Assembly (NCBI RefSeq): GCF_900141825.1
Contig: NZ_FQYQ01000006.1
Location: 116,984 to 180,983 of the forward strand
Length of the DNA stretch: 64,000 nucleotides
Direction of reading: 5' to 3'
Source of the DNA: Pseudobutyrivibrio xylanivorans DSM 14809
Lineage (GTDB): Bacteria > Bacillota > Clostridia > Lachnospirales > Lachnospiraceae
Shown: piece by piece, positions 11,146 to 20,271 of the stretch
Layout: the number at the start of each line of letters is the position of its first letter
How positions within the stretch are numbered: the first letter of the stretch is position 1
Notes under the pieces: generated by a model
The model's input: only the letters and a program-made list of their open reading frames with translations
Database searches by the model: none
Told to the model about the DNA's origin: nothing
Made by a program: the position numbers and the translations under genes

Positions 11146-12564
11146 TTAGGCCATTTTCAATTCCCATTCTTGCTGTATTTTTGCTAGCTTCTTTAAATTC
11201 ATACACGCAAAGGTAAGCGCAACCTTCATTACCATGCGCGCCTTACCATACATCTGTGTATATCTGAAACCATGATTCTCTTTAGCTGTCCCAAAGATTC
11301 TTTCAATGGTTTCTTTTCTGTGAGAGTATAAATCTTTCATACCTAAGGTCTGTCTTATATCTTCACATGCTTCCATGTATTCTTCCCAGACATGACGAGT
11401 TACAATTTTTACATGATTCTTGCTGGCTGTACATTGTCCTAAGAACTCACACTTCTCACATATGTGACCACAGCTTTTGTATTCCTTATAACCATCTCTG
11501 TTTGTAGTGCTGTATTTTAATATCTGGTCATTAGGACAAATATAGCAGTCATTGTATTCATCATAGACATACTCATATTTCTTGAAGAATCCTTCTTTGG
11601 TCTGAGGTCTCTTGTATGGAAAAACTGGTTTGACTCCATCATCAAGAAGTAACTTTGCAATGGCAGGAGTTTTATAACCAGCATCAACAACACATTTTTC
11701 CATGCCAATATTTTGAAGCTTGTCATAAAGCCCTTTGAAAGTTCTGCTATCATGCTCATTACCTGGATTGACATCAAAACCTAAAATCCATCCATTCTTA
11801 TCACAGGCAGTTTCAATTCCATAAGCAAAGACATGCTTGTGCTCGCCTTTCCTAAACCATCCGCTCTCAGGATCAGTAGTGCTACATTTGATTGTTTTAC
11901 AATCCAATGGAACATCATCAGTGTAATCTTCAAACTTATCATTACCACCTGATGAGCCAGCTGAGTTGTCATCATCGTCCTTATCTTTCAATGGCTTTTT
12001 ACCATGAGCAGCTCTATCTGATGATATTTCTTTTCTCAGCATCTCCTCATAAAATAATGCTTCCTGCTGAGCGATTCTTCGCTGCATTTTTTTATTGTTA
12101 GCTCTTGCTTTTACATGAGTTGCATCCACGAAAATTTCTGTTGGGTCAACAAGTTTAAAGCGATAGCATTCTTCTAAGATGTGCTGAAAGATTTGTTCAA
12201 ATAAATCAGTACCTTCAAATCTTCTTGAATAGTTCTTACCGAAGGTTGAGAAATGAGGAACCTTATCATAAAGTTCAAGTCCAAGAAACCATCTAAAAGC
12301 AACATTCACCTCAATCTCTTTTATAGTCTGACGCATGCTTTTTATTCCGTATAAATATTGAATCAATGGGATTTTGATTAGAGTAACAGGGTCAATACTT
12401 GGACGTCCCTGATCTGGAGAATATTTATCTCTGACCAAATCATAAATAAAAGACCAATCAATAGCTTTATCTATAATTCTGAGAAGATGATCTTGAGGAA
12501 CCAAGTCATCAGTACATACAAATTCAATCTGCTTTCTAGCCTTCTCGTTTTGTTCTGTAATCAT
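11146..12564 (-). CDS. IS1182-family transposase
   Basis: DDE-type transposase of 472 residues that appears intact. The N-terminal part contains the DUF772-type region (DQGRPSIDPVTLIKIPLIQYLYGIKS is the expected layout) and FRWFLGLELYDKVPHFSTFGKNY. The catalytic DDE region has IFVDATHVKARAN (first Asp) and KCVVDAGYKTPAIAKLL (second Asp). Its Glu is probably in the RKETIERIFGTAKENHGFRYT segment. A cysteine cluster, CGHICEKCEFLGQC, lies between them. The gene fills the insertion sequence, with a promoter of its own just upstream (extended -10 at 12593-12598). Confidence 0.92.
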   Translation of the reverse strand: MITEQNEKARKQIEFVCTDDLVPQDHLLRIIDKAIDWSFIYDLVRDKYSPDQGRPSIDPVTLIKIPLIQYLYGIKSMRQTIKEIEVNVAFRWFLGLELYDKVPHFSTFGKNYSRRFEGTDLFEQIFQHILEECYRFKLVDPTEIFVDATHVKARANNKKMQRRIAQQEALFYEEMLRKEISSDRAAHGKKPLKDKDDDDNSAGSSGGNDKFEDYTDDVPLDCKTIKCSTTDPESGWFRKGEHKHVFAYGIETACDKNGWILGFDVNPGNEHDSRTFKGLYDKLQNIGMEKCVVDAGYKTPAIAKLLLDDGVKPVFPYKRPQTKEGFFKKYEYVYDEYNDCYICPNDQILKYSTTNRDGYKEYKSCGHICEKCEFLGQCTASKNHVKIVTRHVWEEYMEACEDIRQTLGMKDLYSHRKETIERIFGTAKENHGFRYTQMYGKARMVMKVALTFACMNLKKLAKIQQEWELKMA

Positions 12565-12592
12565 TATTCTAACCCCTTATTTTGATAGTATT

Positions 12593-12598
12593 ATTATA
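12593..12598 (-). promoter_or_regulatory. extended -10 promoter of the IS transposase
   Basis: TGGTATAAT on the minus strand, 29 bases before the transposase ATG. No good -35 box is present, which suits a weak transposase promoter of the extended -10 type. Confidence 0.55.
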
Positions 12599-12666
12599 CC
12601 AAAAAAGAGGCGAAAAAGCTTGTGAAATCAAGGCTTCTTTAGACTTTAGAAGGACTAAAAATGAAA

Positions 12667-12732
12667 GAACTGGAGTCCGCAGACTCCAGTTCCTCCTTAT
12701 AAAAAAGAAAAGGTCGCGGCGAAAGCCGCGAC
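12667..12732 (-). terminator. two insulating terminators at the IS right end
   Basis: Hairpin one: GAACTGGAGTC (12667-12677), a 4-base loop and its exact complement to 12692, followed on the minus strand by T-rich sequence. Hairpin two: GTCGCGGC (12713-12720), GAAA loop, GCCGCGAC (12725-12732), followed on the minus strand by CTTTTCTTTTTT. Both would stop transcription entering the element from the right, which keeps outside promoters from driving the transposase. Confidence 0.7.
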
Positions 12733-12753
12733 ACTTTGTCTACAGTCTGTTCT

Positions 12754-13590
12754 CTAATTTATATCTTCACTTATAGCTTCTTTACCGTTATCAACTAATG
12801 TATCTCCCAATGCATCAGCCACCTCAGCTCTCCATCTGTCAGAATTAGATGTTTTCTGAATATCCTCAGCAAATGCTTTTTTACCGGTAAGGAGCTCCAA
12901 CTGCTTCATTGCCACGTACTTCTGAAGCTGATCTGCATGCTTCTCTGCTAATATGCAGCCATAGATTGTACTGCCTCCTTTTACTTCTTCTGTTCTATGA
13001 ACTTTTCCTATAAATTTACCATACGAGAAAGATTTATCTCCATCTCTTTCTATTAAATTAAGAACAAAAGGCCTGCTAGGATCTACATCTTTTTGAGATA
13101 AATTTATAAAGCTAAAACCACAATATGAAATCTCGCGAACAAGAATGATAAATTTTTCTTCACCCTGTTCCAATTCCATTCGGGTATCTACATTAACCCT
13201 AACACCACGTCTTCTATTAAATCTAATTCCAAGAGTAGATACCGCATTAATCAAATGAAATGTCCTATCTCCTGGCAATGTTGTTTTTCTTATAAGAATA
13301 TTTTCAAACTTAAATACTCCATCTGGATTAACCACTACAACCTGAAGCACAGAATTCTGCTCTTGGAATGTTACCGGTACTACCTCACCATTTACCTCCA
13401 TTGTAATAAGTTCTACTGGCAAATAATGATTACCATAATTAACATTCAGAAACTCTGTTTGTTCCTCAGTAAGTTCAGCATAGGTACATGAAATCTCTAT
13501 CTTTTTACTGTCCATCATAGCAGTAACTGTAATACTATCTGTTGGTTTCACCTCTGAAATATGAAGTTGCTGTTTTTTATTATCACTCAT
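12754..13590 (-). CDS. PilZ-domain protein (c-di-GMP receptor), second of a pair
   Basis: A 278-residue cytosolic protein with a C-terminal PilZ domain. The c-di-GMP motif RxxxR is in FNRRRGVRVNVDTRM. The second motif, normally D/NxSxxG, reads EISYCG here, with Glu in place of Asp. An N-terminal region of about 100 residues resembles the YcgR-N-like part of flagellar-brake proteins. It overlaps its paralogue upstream by eight bases, so the two are translationally coupled and probably work as a pair. I see no transmembrane segment. The IS1182 element inserted nine bases beyond its stop has replaced its original downstream sequence. Confidence 0.8.
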   Translation of the reverse strand: MSDNKKQQLHISEVKPTDSITVTAMMDSKKIEISCTYAELTEEQTEFLNVNYGNHYLPVELITMEVNGEVVPVTFQEQNSVLQVVVVNPDGVFKFENILIRKTTLPGDRTFHLINAVSTLGIRFNRRRGVRVNVDTRMELEQGEEKFIILVREISYCGFSFINLSQKDVDPSRPFVLNLIERDGDKSFSYGKFIGKVHRTEEVKGGSTIYGCILAEKHADQLQKYVAMKQLELLTGKKAFAEDIQKTSNSDRWRAEVADALGDTLVDNGKEAISEDIN

Positions 13591-14380
13591 CCAGACTCTC
13601 CACTAGTGAATTAACAATCTTATTTTTCCAGTTCTTACCGCTAATATTATGCTGAACCGCGGAAGCCATCTTCCTGCCACTAATCTGTTCCATCTGCTTC
13701 ATAGCAATGTATCTCTGCAAAAAAGTTGAATGTTCAGAAGAAATTACACATCCACTAAATATACCTCCCGCAGGAAGCTCTCGCTGATTAATTACCTTGC
13801 CTTTAAACTTTCCTATCAGTTTATCGCCTTCATCTGTATCCTCAACTAAAAACAAAATAAATGGTTCTCCCACCTTAACCTTAGACTCAGTAGGCTCTAT
13901 GAATCCAAGTCCACAGTACGAAAGATCTCTAACAACTACTTTTATAATCTCTCCTCCCTGCTGAATATCCATCCGCCTATCAAGAGCAATTCGTACACCT
14001 CTTCTTCGATTGAACTTCTTCCCCTCTACCATCTTTGCTTTAAGAAGATTTACAGAGGTTCCTGTAGACAATTTAACCTTATAGATTTTTACATTATCCC
14101 AAACAAAAACACCATCAGCGTTAATGGCAATTAGTTCAAGCTTAGAAAGATGTCCCTTAAATGAAACCTGAAACAGCTTTTCCTGCCATCGCTTAACAAC
14201 ATCCTCAAGGGGAATAACAAGCTTACCATAAGATTCCTGTAACTCAGCAAGTTCCTCTCCAGTGATTTTGGCATACTCCACCGGTAGTTCCAACTTCTTT
14301 CCATCAAGGGTCGCCAGAACCGACAATGTAGTATCTTTATTTATTTCTGTAATAGTTAATTTTACAGTTTTCTCAGCCAT
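13583..14380 (-). CDS. PilZ-domain protein (c-di-GMP receptor), first of a pair
   Basis: A 265-residue paralogue of the gene that follows. The PilZ domain carries both c-di-GMP motifs intact: RRRGVR (in FNRRRGVRIALDRRM) and DLSYCGLGF. The N-terminal region of about 110 residues aligns with the paralogue (both share VFxxxxVxIxKxxL-like spacing before the PilZ part). The two C-termini also match: QRYIAMKQMEQISGRK here against QKYVAMKQLELLTGKK. Such tandem PilZ genes may form heterodimers. What they regulate cannot be told; no flagellar or cellulose genes are present in the window. Confidence 0.82.
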   Translation of the reverse strand: MAEKTVKLTITEINKDTTLSVLATLDGKKLELPVEYAKITGEELAELQESYGKLVIPLEDVVKRWQEKLFQVSFKGHLSKLELIAINADGVFVWDNVKIYKVKLSTGTSVNLLKAKMVEGKKFNRRRGVRIALDRRMDIQQGGEIIKVVVRDLSYCGLGFIEPTESKVKVGEPFILFLVEDTDEGDKLIGKFKGKVINQRELPAGGIFSGCVISSEHSTFLQRYIAMKQMEQISGRKMASAVQHNISGKNWKNKIVNSLVESLDE

Positions 14381-14464
14381 GTTCTTATTATATCAGATAG
14401 AATCTTCATACCCTCAACTATTCACTAAGCTTTCATACTTTTATTCTTCAATTGCTCAGCTTTT

Positions 14465-15445
14465 TTATTTTCCTGCGTATTTCATAATTATCATTTCAAC
14501 TGCAAGATTCTCATCTAAAAGTCCAGTCTTTACCTGTTGCTCAAAGGTAGCAGCATCCTTAAGAAGACTTTTTATTTCCTTTGATTCAAGATTTCTAATC
14601 AAAGTCTCGTTCTTTCTAACGATATAATCCTGCATTCCAATCTTTCGGGATATGGTGGCTGTGTTGTCTCCAAGCTCCTTTAATTCTCTAATAACCGAAA
14701 GCTGTCTAAACTGCCTTACAATCATGTAAAGAATTCGCATAGGCGGTTCTTTTGCCGATAACATATCCTGGTACAAATCCATCGTCTTAGGTAAATCCTT
14801 CAACGCAATGGAATTAATCATATCAAAAATCTTTGTTTCAATCTGAGGGATACAGATAGCCCTAACATCCTCTACAGTGATTTGAGGATTATCACCAACA
14901 TATGTGATAAGCTTATCAAACTCTCGCTTCATGTTATCCATGCTACTGTCTGTCATGTCACGGAATTGTTCCCAGGCATCTTTTTTCATCTGCTTACCAG
15001 ATTCCTTAAGCATACCACCTATCCATTTAGCCAAAACAGTTTCATTTGGCATATTAATCTCTATATCGCGACCTGCTGCTTTTGCTGCTTTATAAAGCTT
15101 TCCTCTCTTGTCCGCTGAAGGTTCAACAAAAATAAAAACAGTAAAATCAGGGATGGTAGAAAGATAATTTCCTAATTCCTCTGGCATCTTTTTACCGAAG
15201 CCACTGTTTTCTATAAGGATAACACGATGCTCCGCAAAAAATGGCATAGTCTCTGCCTGGTCAATAACCTGGTTTACGTTGATACCTGTATCAGTATACT
15301 TGGAAAAATTCATATTGTCGCCATCATTTACAAGAGCTGCAATCAACTTATTTTTATACTGAAGCTTAAGATATTCCTCCTCGCCATAAAGCAAATATAA
15401 ATTTTGAAATTGTCCATTTGATATGTCTTCATCTATTCGTCTCAT
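14465..15445 (-). CDS. holA: DNA polymerase III subunit delta
   Basis: Clamp-loader subunit that opens the beta clamp. The 326-residue product begins MRRIDEDISNGQFQNLYLLYGEEEYL, the typical HolA N-terminus in which a degenerate P-loop region follows LLYGEE. The middle carries FIFVEPSADKRGKLYKAAK, and the C-terminal collar part contains EPPMRILYMIVRQFRQL. Length and motif order are normal. In Bacillus holA follows comEC and precedes rpsT; here comEC is about 10 kb away on the same strand and rpsT about 4.4 kb away on the other. The next gene downstream is the PilZ pair. Confidence 0.92.
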   Translation of the reverse strand: MRRIDEDISNGQFQNLYLLYGEEEYLKLQYKNKLIAALVNDGDNMNFSKYTDTGINVNQVIDQAETMPFFAEHRVILIENSGFGKKMPEELGNYLSTIPDFTVFIFVEPSADKRGKLYKAAKAAGRDIEINMPNETVLAKWIGGMLKESGKQMKKDAWEQFRDMTDSSMDNMKREFDKLITYVGDNPQITVEDVRAICIPQIETKIFDMINSIALKDLPKTMDLYQDMLSAKEPPMRILYMIVRQFRQLSVIRELKELGDNTATISRKIGMQDYIVRKNETLIRNLESKEIKSLLKDAATFEQQVKTGLLDENLAVEMIIMKYAGK

Positions 15446-15488
15446 AGCTAAAAGTATACCCTAAAATTAATATCCATAAAAGTATTCA

Positions 15489-16076
15489 TTAATTCTTTGC
15501 TGCCTCGCAAATCAACTTCACGCAATTATCAATTCCAAGAGTAGAACTTTTCACGCATAAATCGTAATATGCAGCATTACCAAATTCTGTATCTGTATAA
15601 TATTTGCAGTACTTCCTTCGCGCTTTATCAACGGCATGAATTCGTTCTATCACCTTTTCCTCTGATAAATCCGGCATTTTTTCTTTCATTCTATTGATTC
15701 TGAAATGCTCAGATGCGGAAATGAATACATGAAGAGTTCTATCGAACTCTTTTAAAATGATATTGGCATTTCTACCAACAATTACACAATTACCCTTTTC
15801 AGCAACTTTTCTAATAGCTTCAGATTGAGCTCTGAAAAGCTTTTCATCAAGAGGCTTATTATAAAAATCAAATAAACTCTGACCAAAACCAAACTGCTTA
15901 GGAACTCTCTCATCGTAAAAGCGAACTTCATCTGGAGTAAGACTACCACTTTCTATTGCCGCTCTGACAATCATATCCTTATCACAGTAGTAGTAGCCTA
16001 ATTCCTCTGCAACCCTCGTACCAATTGTGCTACCACCAGCACCAAACTGGCGGCTAATTGTAATTATATTTTTCAT
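15489..16076 (-). CDS. cytidylate kinase-like family protein
   Basis: A 195-residue P-loop protein of the cytidylate-kinase-like group common in Lachnospiraceae. The N-terminus ITISRQFGAGGSTIGTRVAEELGY holds an atypical Walker A. Later segments are YCDKDMIVRAAIESG, NCVIVGRNANIIL and VFISASEHFRINRM. It also ends with the family pattern CKYYTDTEFGNAAYYDLC. This group is distinct from true Cmk, and its substrate is unknown. It starts 17 bases after the ABC transporter ATPase and may be cotranscribed with it. Confidence 0.8.
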   Translation of the reverse strand: MKNIITISRQFGAGGSTIGTRVAEELGYYYCDKDMIVRAAIESGSLTPDEVRFYDERVPKQFGFGQSLFDFYNKPLDEKLFRAQSEAIRKVAEKGNCVIVGRNANIILKEFDRTLHVFISASEHFRINRMKEKMPDLSEEKVIERIHAVDKARRKYCKYYTDTEFGNAAYYDLCVKSSTLGIDNCVKLICEAAKN

Positions 16077-16092
16077 ACCTTCTCATATCCCT

Positions 16093-16836
16093 TTATAATA
16101 CTTTATTTAAGAAATCAATTGTTCTAGCTTCCTTAGGCGCCCCGAGAACCTCCTGTGGTGTACCTTCCTCGATAATGTAACCACCATCCATGAAAATAAC
16201 TCTGTCAGCAACCTCTCTGGCAAATCCCATCTCATGGGTAACAATAACCATTGTCATGCCTTCCGCTGCCAAATCCTTCATAACCTGAAGAACCTCTCCT
16301 ACCATTTCTGGATCAAGAGCTGATGTGGGCTCATCAAAAAGCATAATATCTGGCTGCATGCAAAGAGCTCTTGCAATAGCAACACGCTGCTTCTGTCCAC
16401 CAGAAAGCTGACTTGGAAAACTACTCGCTTTTTCTGCCAATCCTACTCTTGCAAGCATTTTCTTAGCGCGCTCCTGAGCCTCTTCCTTTGAGCACTTCTT
16501 TAACTGCACAGGTGCTAAAGTAAGATTATCAATAATATTAAGGTTATTAAAAAGATTAAAATGTTGGAATACCATACCGATATTCTCGCGTACCTTATTA
16601 ATGTTAACCTTCTTATCAACGATATCTTCTCCGTTTACTATAATGCTGCCTCCAGTAGGCTTTTCAAGCTTATTAAGACATCTTAAGAACGTAGACTTAC
16701 CTGAACCAGAAGGTCCAATAATACAAAGTACTTCACCCTTATGAACATCAGTACTGATATCCTTTAGTACTTCTAAATCTCCAAATGTCTTTTTTAAATT
16801 TTTAACACTAATTTTTACTTCATTCTTATCTACCAA
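16093..16836 (-). CDS. polar amino-acid ABC transporter, ATP-binding protein
   Basis: GlnQ-type ATPase (247 residues) energising the permease upstream. It has Walker [11 protein letters not shown]-loop VFQHFNLF, signature [15 protein letters not shown], Walker [15 protein letters not shown] and switch histidine VTHEMGF. The start is a TTG at 16834-16836, because AGGAGG stands seven bases upstream and overlaps the end of the permease gene by 11 bases. No ATG of suitable position exists nearby. The short gap to the next gene suggests the operon may continue. Substrate is set by the binding protein, not by this subunit. Confidence 0.93.
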   Translation of the reverse strand: MVDKNEVKISVKNLKKTFGDLEVLKDISTDVHKGEVLCIIGPSGSGKSTFLRCLNKLEKPTGGSIIVNGEDIVDKKVNINKVRENIGMVFQHFNLFNNLNIIDNLTLAPVQLKKCSKEEAQERAKKMLARVGLAEKASSFPSQLSGGQKQRVAIARALCMQPDIMLFDEPTSALDPEMVGEVLQVMKDLAAEGMTMVIVTHEMGFAREVADRVIFMDGGYIIEEGTPQEVLGAPKEARTIDFLNKVL

Positions 16837-17497
16837 CGCTTAACCTCCTTTCAACAACCTTTGCACTGCGTGAAAGGATTGTGATGACAATCAAATACAT
16901 AATTCCAACGATTGCCCATGTCTGGAAAGACATAAATGTGTTAGCCTGAACATTTTTAGCTGTATTAACAAGTTCAGGGAATCCAATAACTGAAAGAATA
17001 GATGTATCTTTCAAAGTAATAATAAACTGATTAATAAAAGTAGGAATCATTGTTCTAATAGCCTGAGGAAGTACAACCTTTCTCATAGCCTGCCCGTATG
17101 TGAGACCTAAAGAACGAGCAGCCTCCATCTGACCAATATCAACAGACTGAATACCTGCTCTAATAATCTCTGCCATATATGCACCGCAATTAAGAGCAAG
17201 ACAGGCGGTACCAGCCTGAAGCGCTGTAAGATTCATCGAGAATCCACCTATGATGGTGTTAAAAAAGTAAGGAATTCCAAAATAGATAAAAAATGCCAAA
17301 ACTATAAGAGGCACTCCTCGAATAACATCAACAAAAATCTGTGAGATGATATTGCAAGCTCTATTTTTTATCACTCCCATTATTCCAAAAATCATTCCAA
17401 TAATGCAGGCAAAAAATAAACCAAGCAATGCCAAAAGCAGTGTGCGTCCCAATGCGATTAAAAGCATAGGACCGTATACTGTAATAATTTTAATCAT
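16826..17497 (-). CDS. polar amino-acid ABC transporter, permease
   Basis: A 223-residue membrane protein of the HisM/GlnP type with about five transmembrane helices (first in [20 protein letters not shown]). The EAA loop that contacts the ATPase reads [22 protein letters not shown] single permease gene implies a homodimer. It is preceded by the binding-protein gene, with a hairpin between the two, and overlaps the ATPase gene. Confidence 0.93.
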   Translation of the reverse strand: MIKIITVYGPMLLIALGRTLLLALLGLFFACIIGMIFGIMGVIKNRACNIISQIFVDVIRGVPLIVLAFFIYFGIPYFFNTIIGGFSMNLTALQAGTACLALNCGAYMAEIIRAGIQSVDIGQMEAARSLGLTYGQAMRKVVLPQAIRTMIPTFINQFIITLKDTSILSVIGFPELVNTAKNVQANTFMSFQTWAIVGIMYLIVITILSRSAKVVERRLSVGR

Positions 17498-17521
17498 AAA
17501 AATTTACCTTTCTATAAAAAT

Positions 17522-17558
17522 AATATGGGTAGGGCATTATTATATACCCTACCCACAA
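17522..17558 (-). terminator. intercistronic attenuating terminator
   Basis: GGGTAGGG (17527-17534), a 12-base loop, and CCCTACCC (17547-17554) lie between the binding-protein gene and the permease gene. On the minus strand a T-rich stretch follows. Partial termination here would keep the binding protein more abundant than the membrane subunits, as is usual for such operons. Confidence 0.7.
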
Positions 17559-17565
17559 TCAAAGT

Positions 17566-18360
17566 CTACTCGCCAAGGTACTTAGCAATTATCTCATCAT
17601 ATTTTCCATTAGACTTAATATTCTTAAGACCAGCATTAAACATATCAACTAATTCCTGATTATCCGCATTGAAAATAGCAAAACCATAAGATGCTGGGTC
17701 ATTTCCAGTTCCATCAACTATTTTCATAGTAATGCCAGTGTCCTTAATATTAGATGCCATGATAGGGGTATCATCAAAACAAGCAGCAACCTGACCACCT
17801 ACAACCGCCTGATACATTGTAGGTGAATCCTCAAAGTAAGTTACTGTGAAGCCGTAATCTCCTGCAAGACTCTCAGCATATGTTGCTGACATTGTACCAG
17901 TCTTTACAGCAACAGACTTTCCCGACAAATCATCAAAGCCCTTAATATCAGAAGATGCTTCAACTGCCATACTCTGATTTGCATCATAGTATCCATCAGA
18001 GAATATCCAGCCTGATTCTTTTCTCTCGTCTGTGATAGATGCTCCAGCAATCATTCCGTCTGCCTGACCAGCCTGACAAGCTGCGATTGAAGCATCCCAG
18101 CCAAGTACCTGAACTTCATATTTGAAGCCCTGATCCTCTGCAACTGCGGCCAAGATATCCATATCGATACCCACGAAATCACCATTGTCATCTGTGTACT
18201 CAAATGGTTTGAAAGAAGTATCTGTCGCAATTTTCCAAACTTTATCTGATGAACCTACTGACTGATTATCAGAAGCACCGGTGTTCGCGTCGCCACCACA
18301 AGCAACTAATGACAACGCCATAATTCCTGTTAATAATCCACTAATAAGTTTTTTTCTCAT
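17566..18360 (-). CDS. polar amino-acid ABC transporter, substrate-binding lipoprotein
   Basis: A 264-residue extracellular lipoprotein: signal MRKKLISGLLTGIMALSLVAC ends in a lipobox with Cys21. The mature part is a family 3 solute-binding protein. It starts WKIATDTSFKPFEY, then carries VGIDMDILAAVAED and QADGMIAGASITDERK. The C-terminus has YGFAIFNADNQELVDMFNAGL. The sequence resembles glutamine or basic-amino-acid binders, but the ligand cannot be fixed. It is first in the transporter operon. The Ser/Asn/Asp-rich linker after Cys21 is typical of a tethered lipoprotein. Confidence 0.92.
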   Translation of the reverse strand: MRKKLISGLLTGIMALSLVACGGDANTGASDNQSVGSSDKVWKIATDTSFKPFEYTDDNGDFVGIDMDILAAVAEDQGFKYEVQVLGWDASIAACQAGQADGMIAGASITDERKESGWIFSDGYYDANQSMAVEASSDIKGFDDLSGKSVAVKTGTMSATYAESLAGDYGFTVTYFEDSPTMYQAVVGGQVAACFDDTPIMASNIKDTGITMKIVDGTGNDPASYGFAIFNADNQELVDMFNAGLKNIKSNGKYDEIIAKYLGE

Positions 18361-18385
18361 ATGATTTCTCCTTTTCTAAATATTT

Positions 18386-19363
18386 TTAATTTAAAATCTG
18401 TAACTTCTCTAAAATTTTATTTGCAATATATTCCATTCCTAAATCATTTGGATGCTTTAACACTGAGGCTTTTGTAATAGTATGATATTTTCCATCATAG
18501 CCAAGGATCTTTGTGCCTTTTTCAGGAAGATATTTTTTCACTCCTCTAATTTCAGATAAATCAACATATTCGCATCCCTGCTTAGCAGCAACATCTTTCT
18601 TAGCAGAATCTCTTCCGCTTCTGTACCAGAAATCGCCTATTACAACAATTTTGGCATCTGGCTGAGCTGCTTTTACATAATCTACAAGCCTGTTAAAATC
18701 CTTCTTAAAAGTGCTTGTGTCACTAACATTTTCTCCAAGCTGAATAATTACAAGATCGTAAGTATTTGCAAGCTTTTCATCAAACTTCTTAAGCTGTTTT
18801 GAGCGAGCGGTACTTGTTTCCCAGCTCTGAACTGGAACAATATCCAAATTAACTACATCATATTTCTGCATAAGACCAGCCTGCACACGATGGATATAAT
18901 CTTTATCAATGCTGGATGCTGCCATTCCCCATGGTCCCCACCAGTAACTGCACATAGGGTGCACTGTAATGGAATTTCCAATGGCAAGAATATCATAAGA
19001 GCCATCTGCCAAAGGCTCTGTTCCTACTACAGGTGCGGTTGAAGGGACAGTAACAGCAGCAGCTTTTGCAGCTTCCTCAGCATTTGGGAATCTTCCTTCT
19101 GTCTTACCATAATTAATGTAGTGTTGATATAAGGTCTGCTCATCTTTTCCAAGAACGGCTACTACATCAGGATACTGAGTAGCATAAAAAGCTGCATCAA
19201 ACAACACCTCTTCATTCGTAGCTGTTTCCTGTGTAGTGCGTCCAAGCTCATCAGCTTTAACTGTGCAAACTGGCATAATAAACAGTATTAATAATAAAGC
19301 AAGTACTGAATAAGTTAAGACTTTGTTTTTTGTTCTAATTGTCATGTTGTTAAATAAAATCAT
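18386..19363 (-). CDS. secreted SGNH/GDSL hydrolase-like protein
   Basis: About 325 residues with an N-terminal signal or anchor helix (VLTYSVLALLLILFIMPVCT, roughly 14-33). Next is a short module FDAAFYATQYPDVVAVLG...YINYGKTEGRFPN, a repeat seen in many secreted Lachnospiraceae proteins. The hydrolase part has SGNH block I as ILAIGNSITVHP, block III as VIIQLGENVSD and block V as HPNDLGMEYIA. These would give Ser, Asn and His of an esterase or acetylhydrolase active site. The substrate is unknown; deacetylation of plant or bacterial polysaccharide is plausible. The start could also be the ATG at 19345. It lies 12 bases after the radical SAM gene. Confidence 0.78.
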   Translation of the reverse strand: MILFNNMTIRTKNKVLTYSVLALLLILFIMPVCTVKADELGRTTQETATNEEVLFDAAFYATQYPDVVAVLGKDEQTLYQHYINYGKTEGRFPNAEEAAKAAAVTVPSTAPVVGTEPLADGSYDILAIGNSITVHPMCSYWWGPWGMAASSIDKDYIHRVQAGLMQKYDVVNLDIVPVQSWETSTARSKQLKKFDEKLANTYDLVIIQLGENVSDTSTFKKDFNRLVDYVKAAQPDAKIVVIGDFWYRSGRDSAKKDVAAKQGCEYVDLSEIRGVKKYLPEKGTKILGYDGKYHTITKASVLKHPNDLGMEYIANKILEKLQILN

Positions 19364-19378
19364 CACCTACCACCTTTA

Positions 19379-20269
19379 CTATAAAATTTCATTACCAAAT
19401 TTAGGTATAAAGCTTTCCTTCGCAACCTTTCTATCCTGAATAAAAGCATTTTCTATTCCAAGGTCTAAAGCATAACCCACCACTGCTTCGTATTCACGCT
19501 TTGTTACTCTTCTGTTAAGTTCAGGATACTTTTCTGCTATATGAGGCATGGGAGTATACTGACTCATCAAACTAACGTATATACGATTTTCAAAAGTTTC
19601 ATGAAGATATTTTAGTATAGCTTTAGAATCCCTTGTGTGCCCTGGAAGCAGAAGCTGTCTTACTATAACTCCAGACTGAATAAATCCTTCTTCATTAAAC
19701 TCTGGCTCTCCAACCTGTCGCACCATTTCTACTATAGCAGATTTTACCACATCAGGATAATCTTTTGCATGAGAATACTGTGAAGCCAATGCTTCATCCC
19801 AGTATTTAAAATCTGGCAAATACACATTTACGACACCTTCAAGTAGCTTTAGGCTTTCCACTGTTTCATAACCGCTGGTATTGTAAATAATTGGAATAGA
19901 CAACCCCTGTTCTCTCGCATGGTTTACAGATTCCACAATTTCTGGAATGTAGTGTGTGCCAGTTACAAGATTAATGTTATTGGCTCCCTGTTTTTGCAGA
20001 TGCAAATAAATATTCGCCAATTCTTCAGTTGTTATTTCCTTACCTACCTTGCCATGGCTAATCTCTTCATTCTGACAAAAAACACAGTGGAGCGGACATC
20101 CACTGAAGAATACCGCTCCACTACCATTTTCACCAGAAATGCATGGCTCCTCCCAAAAGTGAAGGGCAGCTCTTGCCACCTTTACAGTGGATGAAACCTG
20201 ACAAACACCTAGTGCTTCATCACGGTCTACCCCACATTTTCTAGGGCAAAGCGTACATTTCTTATTCAT
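19379..20269 (-). CDS. PflX-like radical SAM protein
   Basis: A 296-residue radical SAM protein related to pyruvate formate-lyase activating enzymes (PflX/COG1313 type). The N-terminus has a cysteine cluster, CTLCPRKCGVDR, and GVCQVSS. The cluster-binding motif is GCPLHCVFCQNEEIS (CxxxCxxC). It continues with NLVTGTHYIPEI and YNTSGYETVESL, then LPDFKYWDEALASQYS. The C-terminal half has LPGHTRDSKAILKYL. Its target protein is not known, and no glycyl-radical enzyme gene lies nearby. It sits two bases downstream of thrS, so it is probably cotranscribed under the T-box. Confidence 0.85.
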   Translation of the reverse strand: MNKKCTLCPRKCGVDRDEALGVCQVSSTVKVARAALHFWEEPCISGENGSGAVFFSGCPLHCVFCQNEEISHGKVGKEITTEELANIYLHLQKQGANNINLVTGTHYIPEIVESVNHAREQGLSIPIIYNTSGYETVESLKLLEGVVNVYLPDFKYWDEALASQYSHAKDYPDVVKSAIVEMVRQVGEPEFNEEGFIQSGVIVRQLLLPGHTRDSKAILKYLHETFENRIYVSLMSQYTPMPHIAEKYPELNRRVTKREYEAVVGYALDLGIENAFIQDRKVAKESFIPKFGNEIL

Positions 20270-20271
20270 TT

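Larger units (their letters stand above)
11052..12744 (-). mobile_element. complete IS1182-like insertion sequence
   Basis: An element of 1693 bases bounded by perfect 11-bp terminal inverted repeats: TGTAGACAAAG at 11052-11062 and its complement at 12734-12744. It holds one intact transposase gene on the minus strand. Just inside the left end is a 14-bp hairpin terminator, and inside the right end are two more. I see no clear target-site duplication (left flank CTCAGAG, right flank GTCTGTT). The element separates the dus gene from the convergent PilZ gene and ends nine bases from the PilZ stop. Confidence 0.85.
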
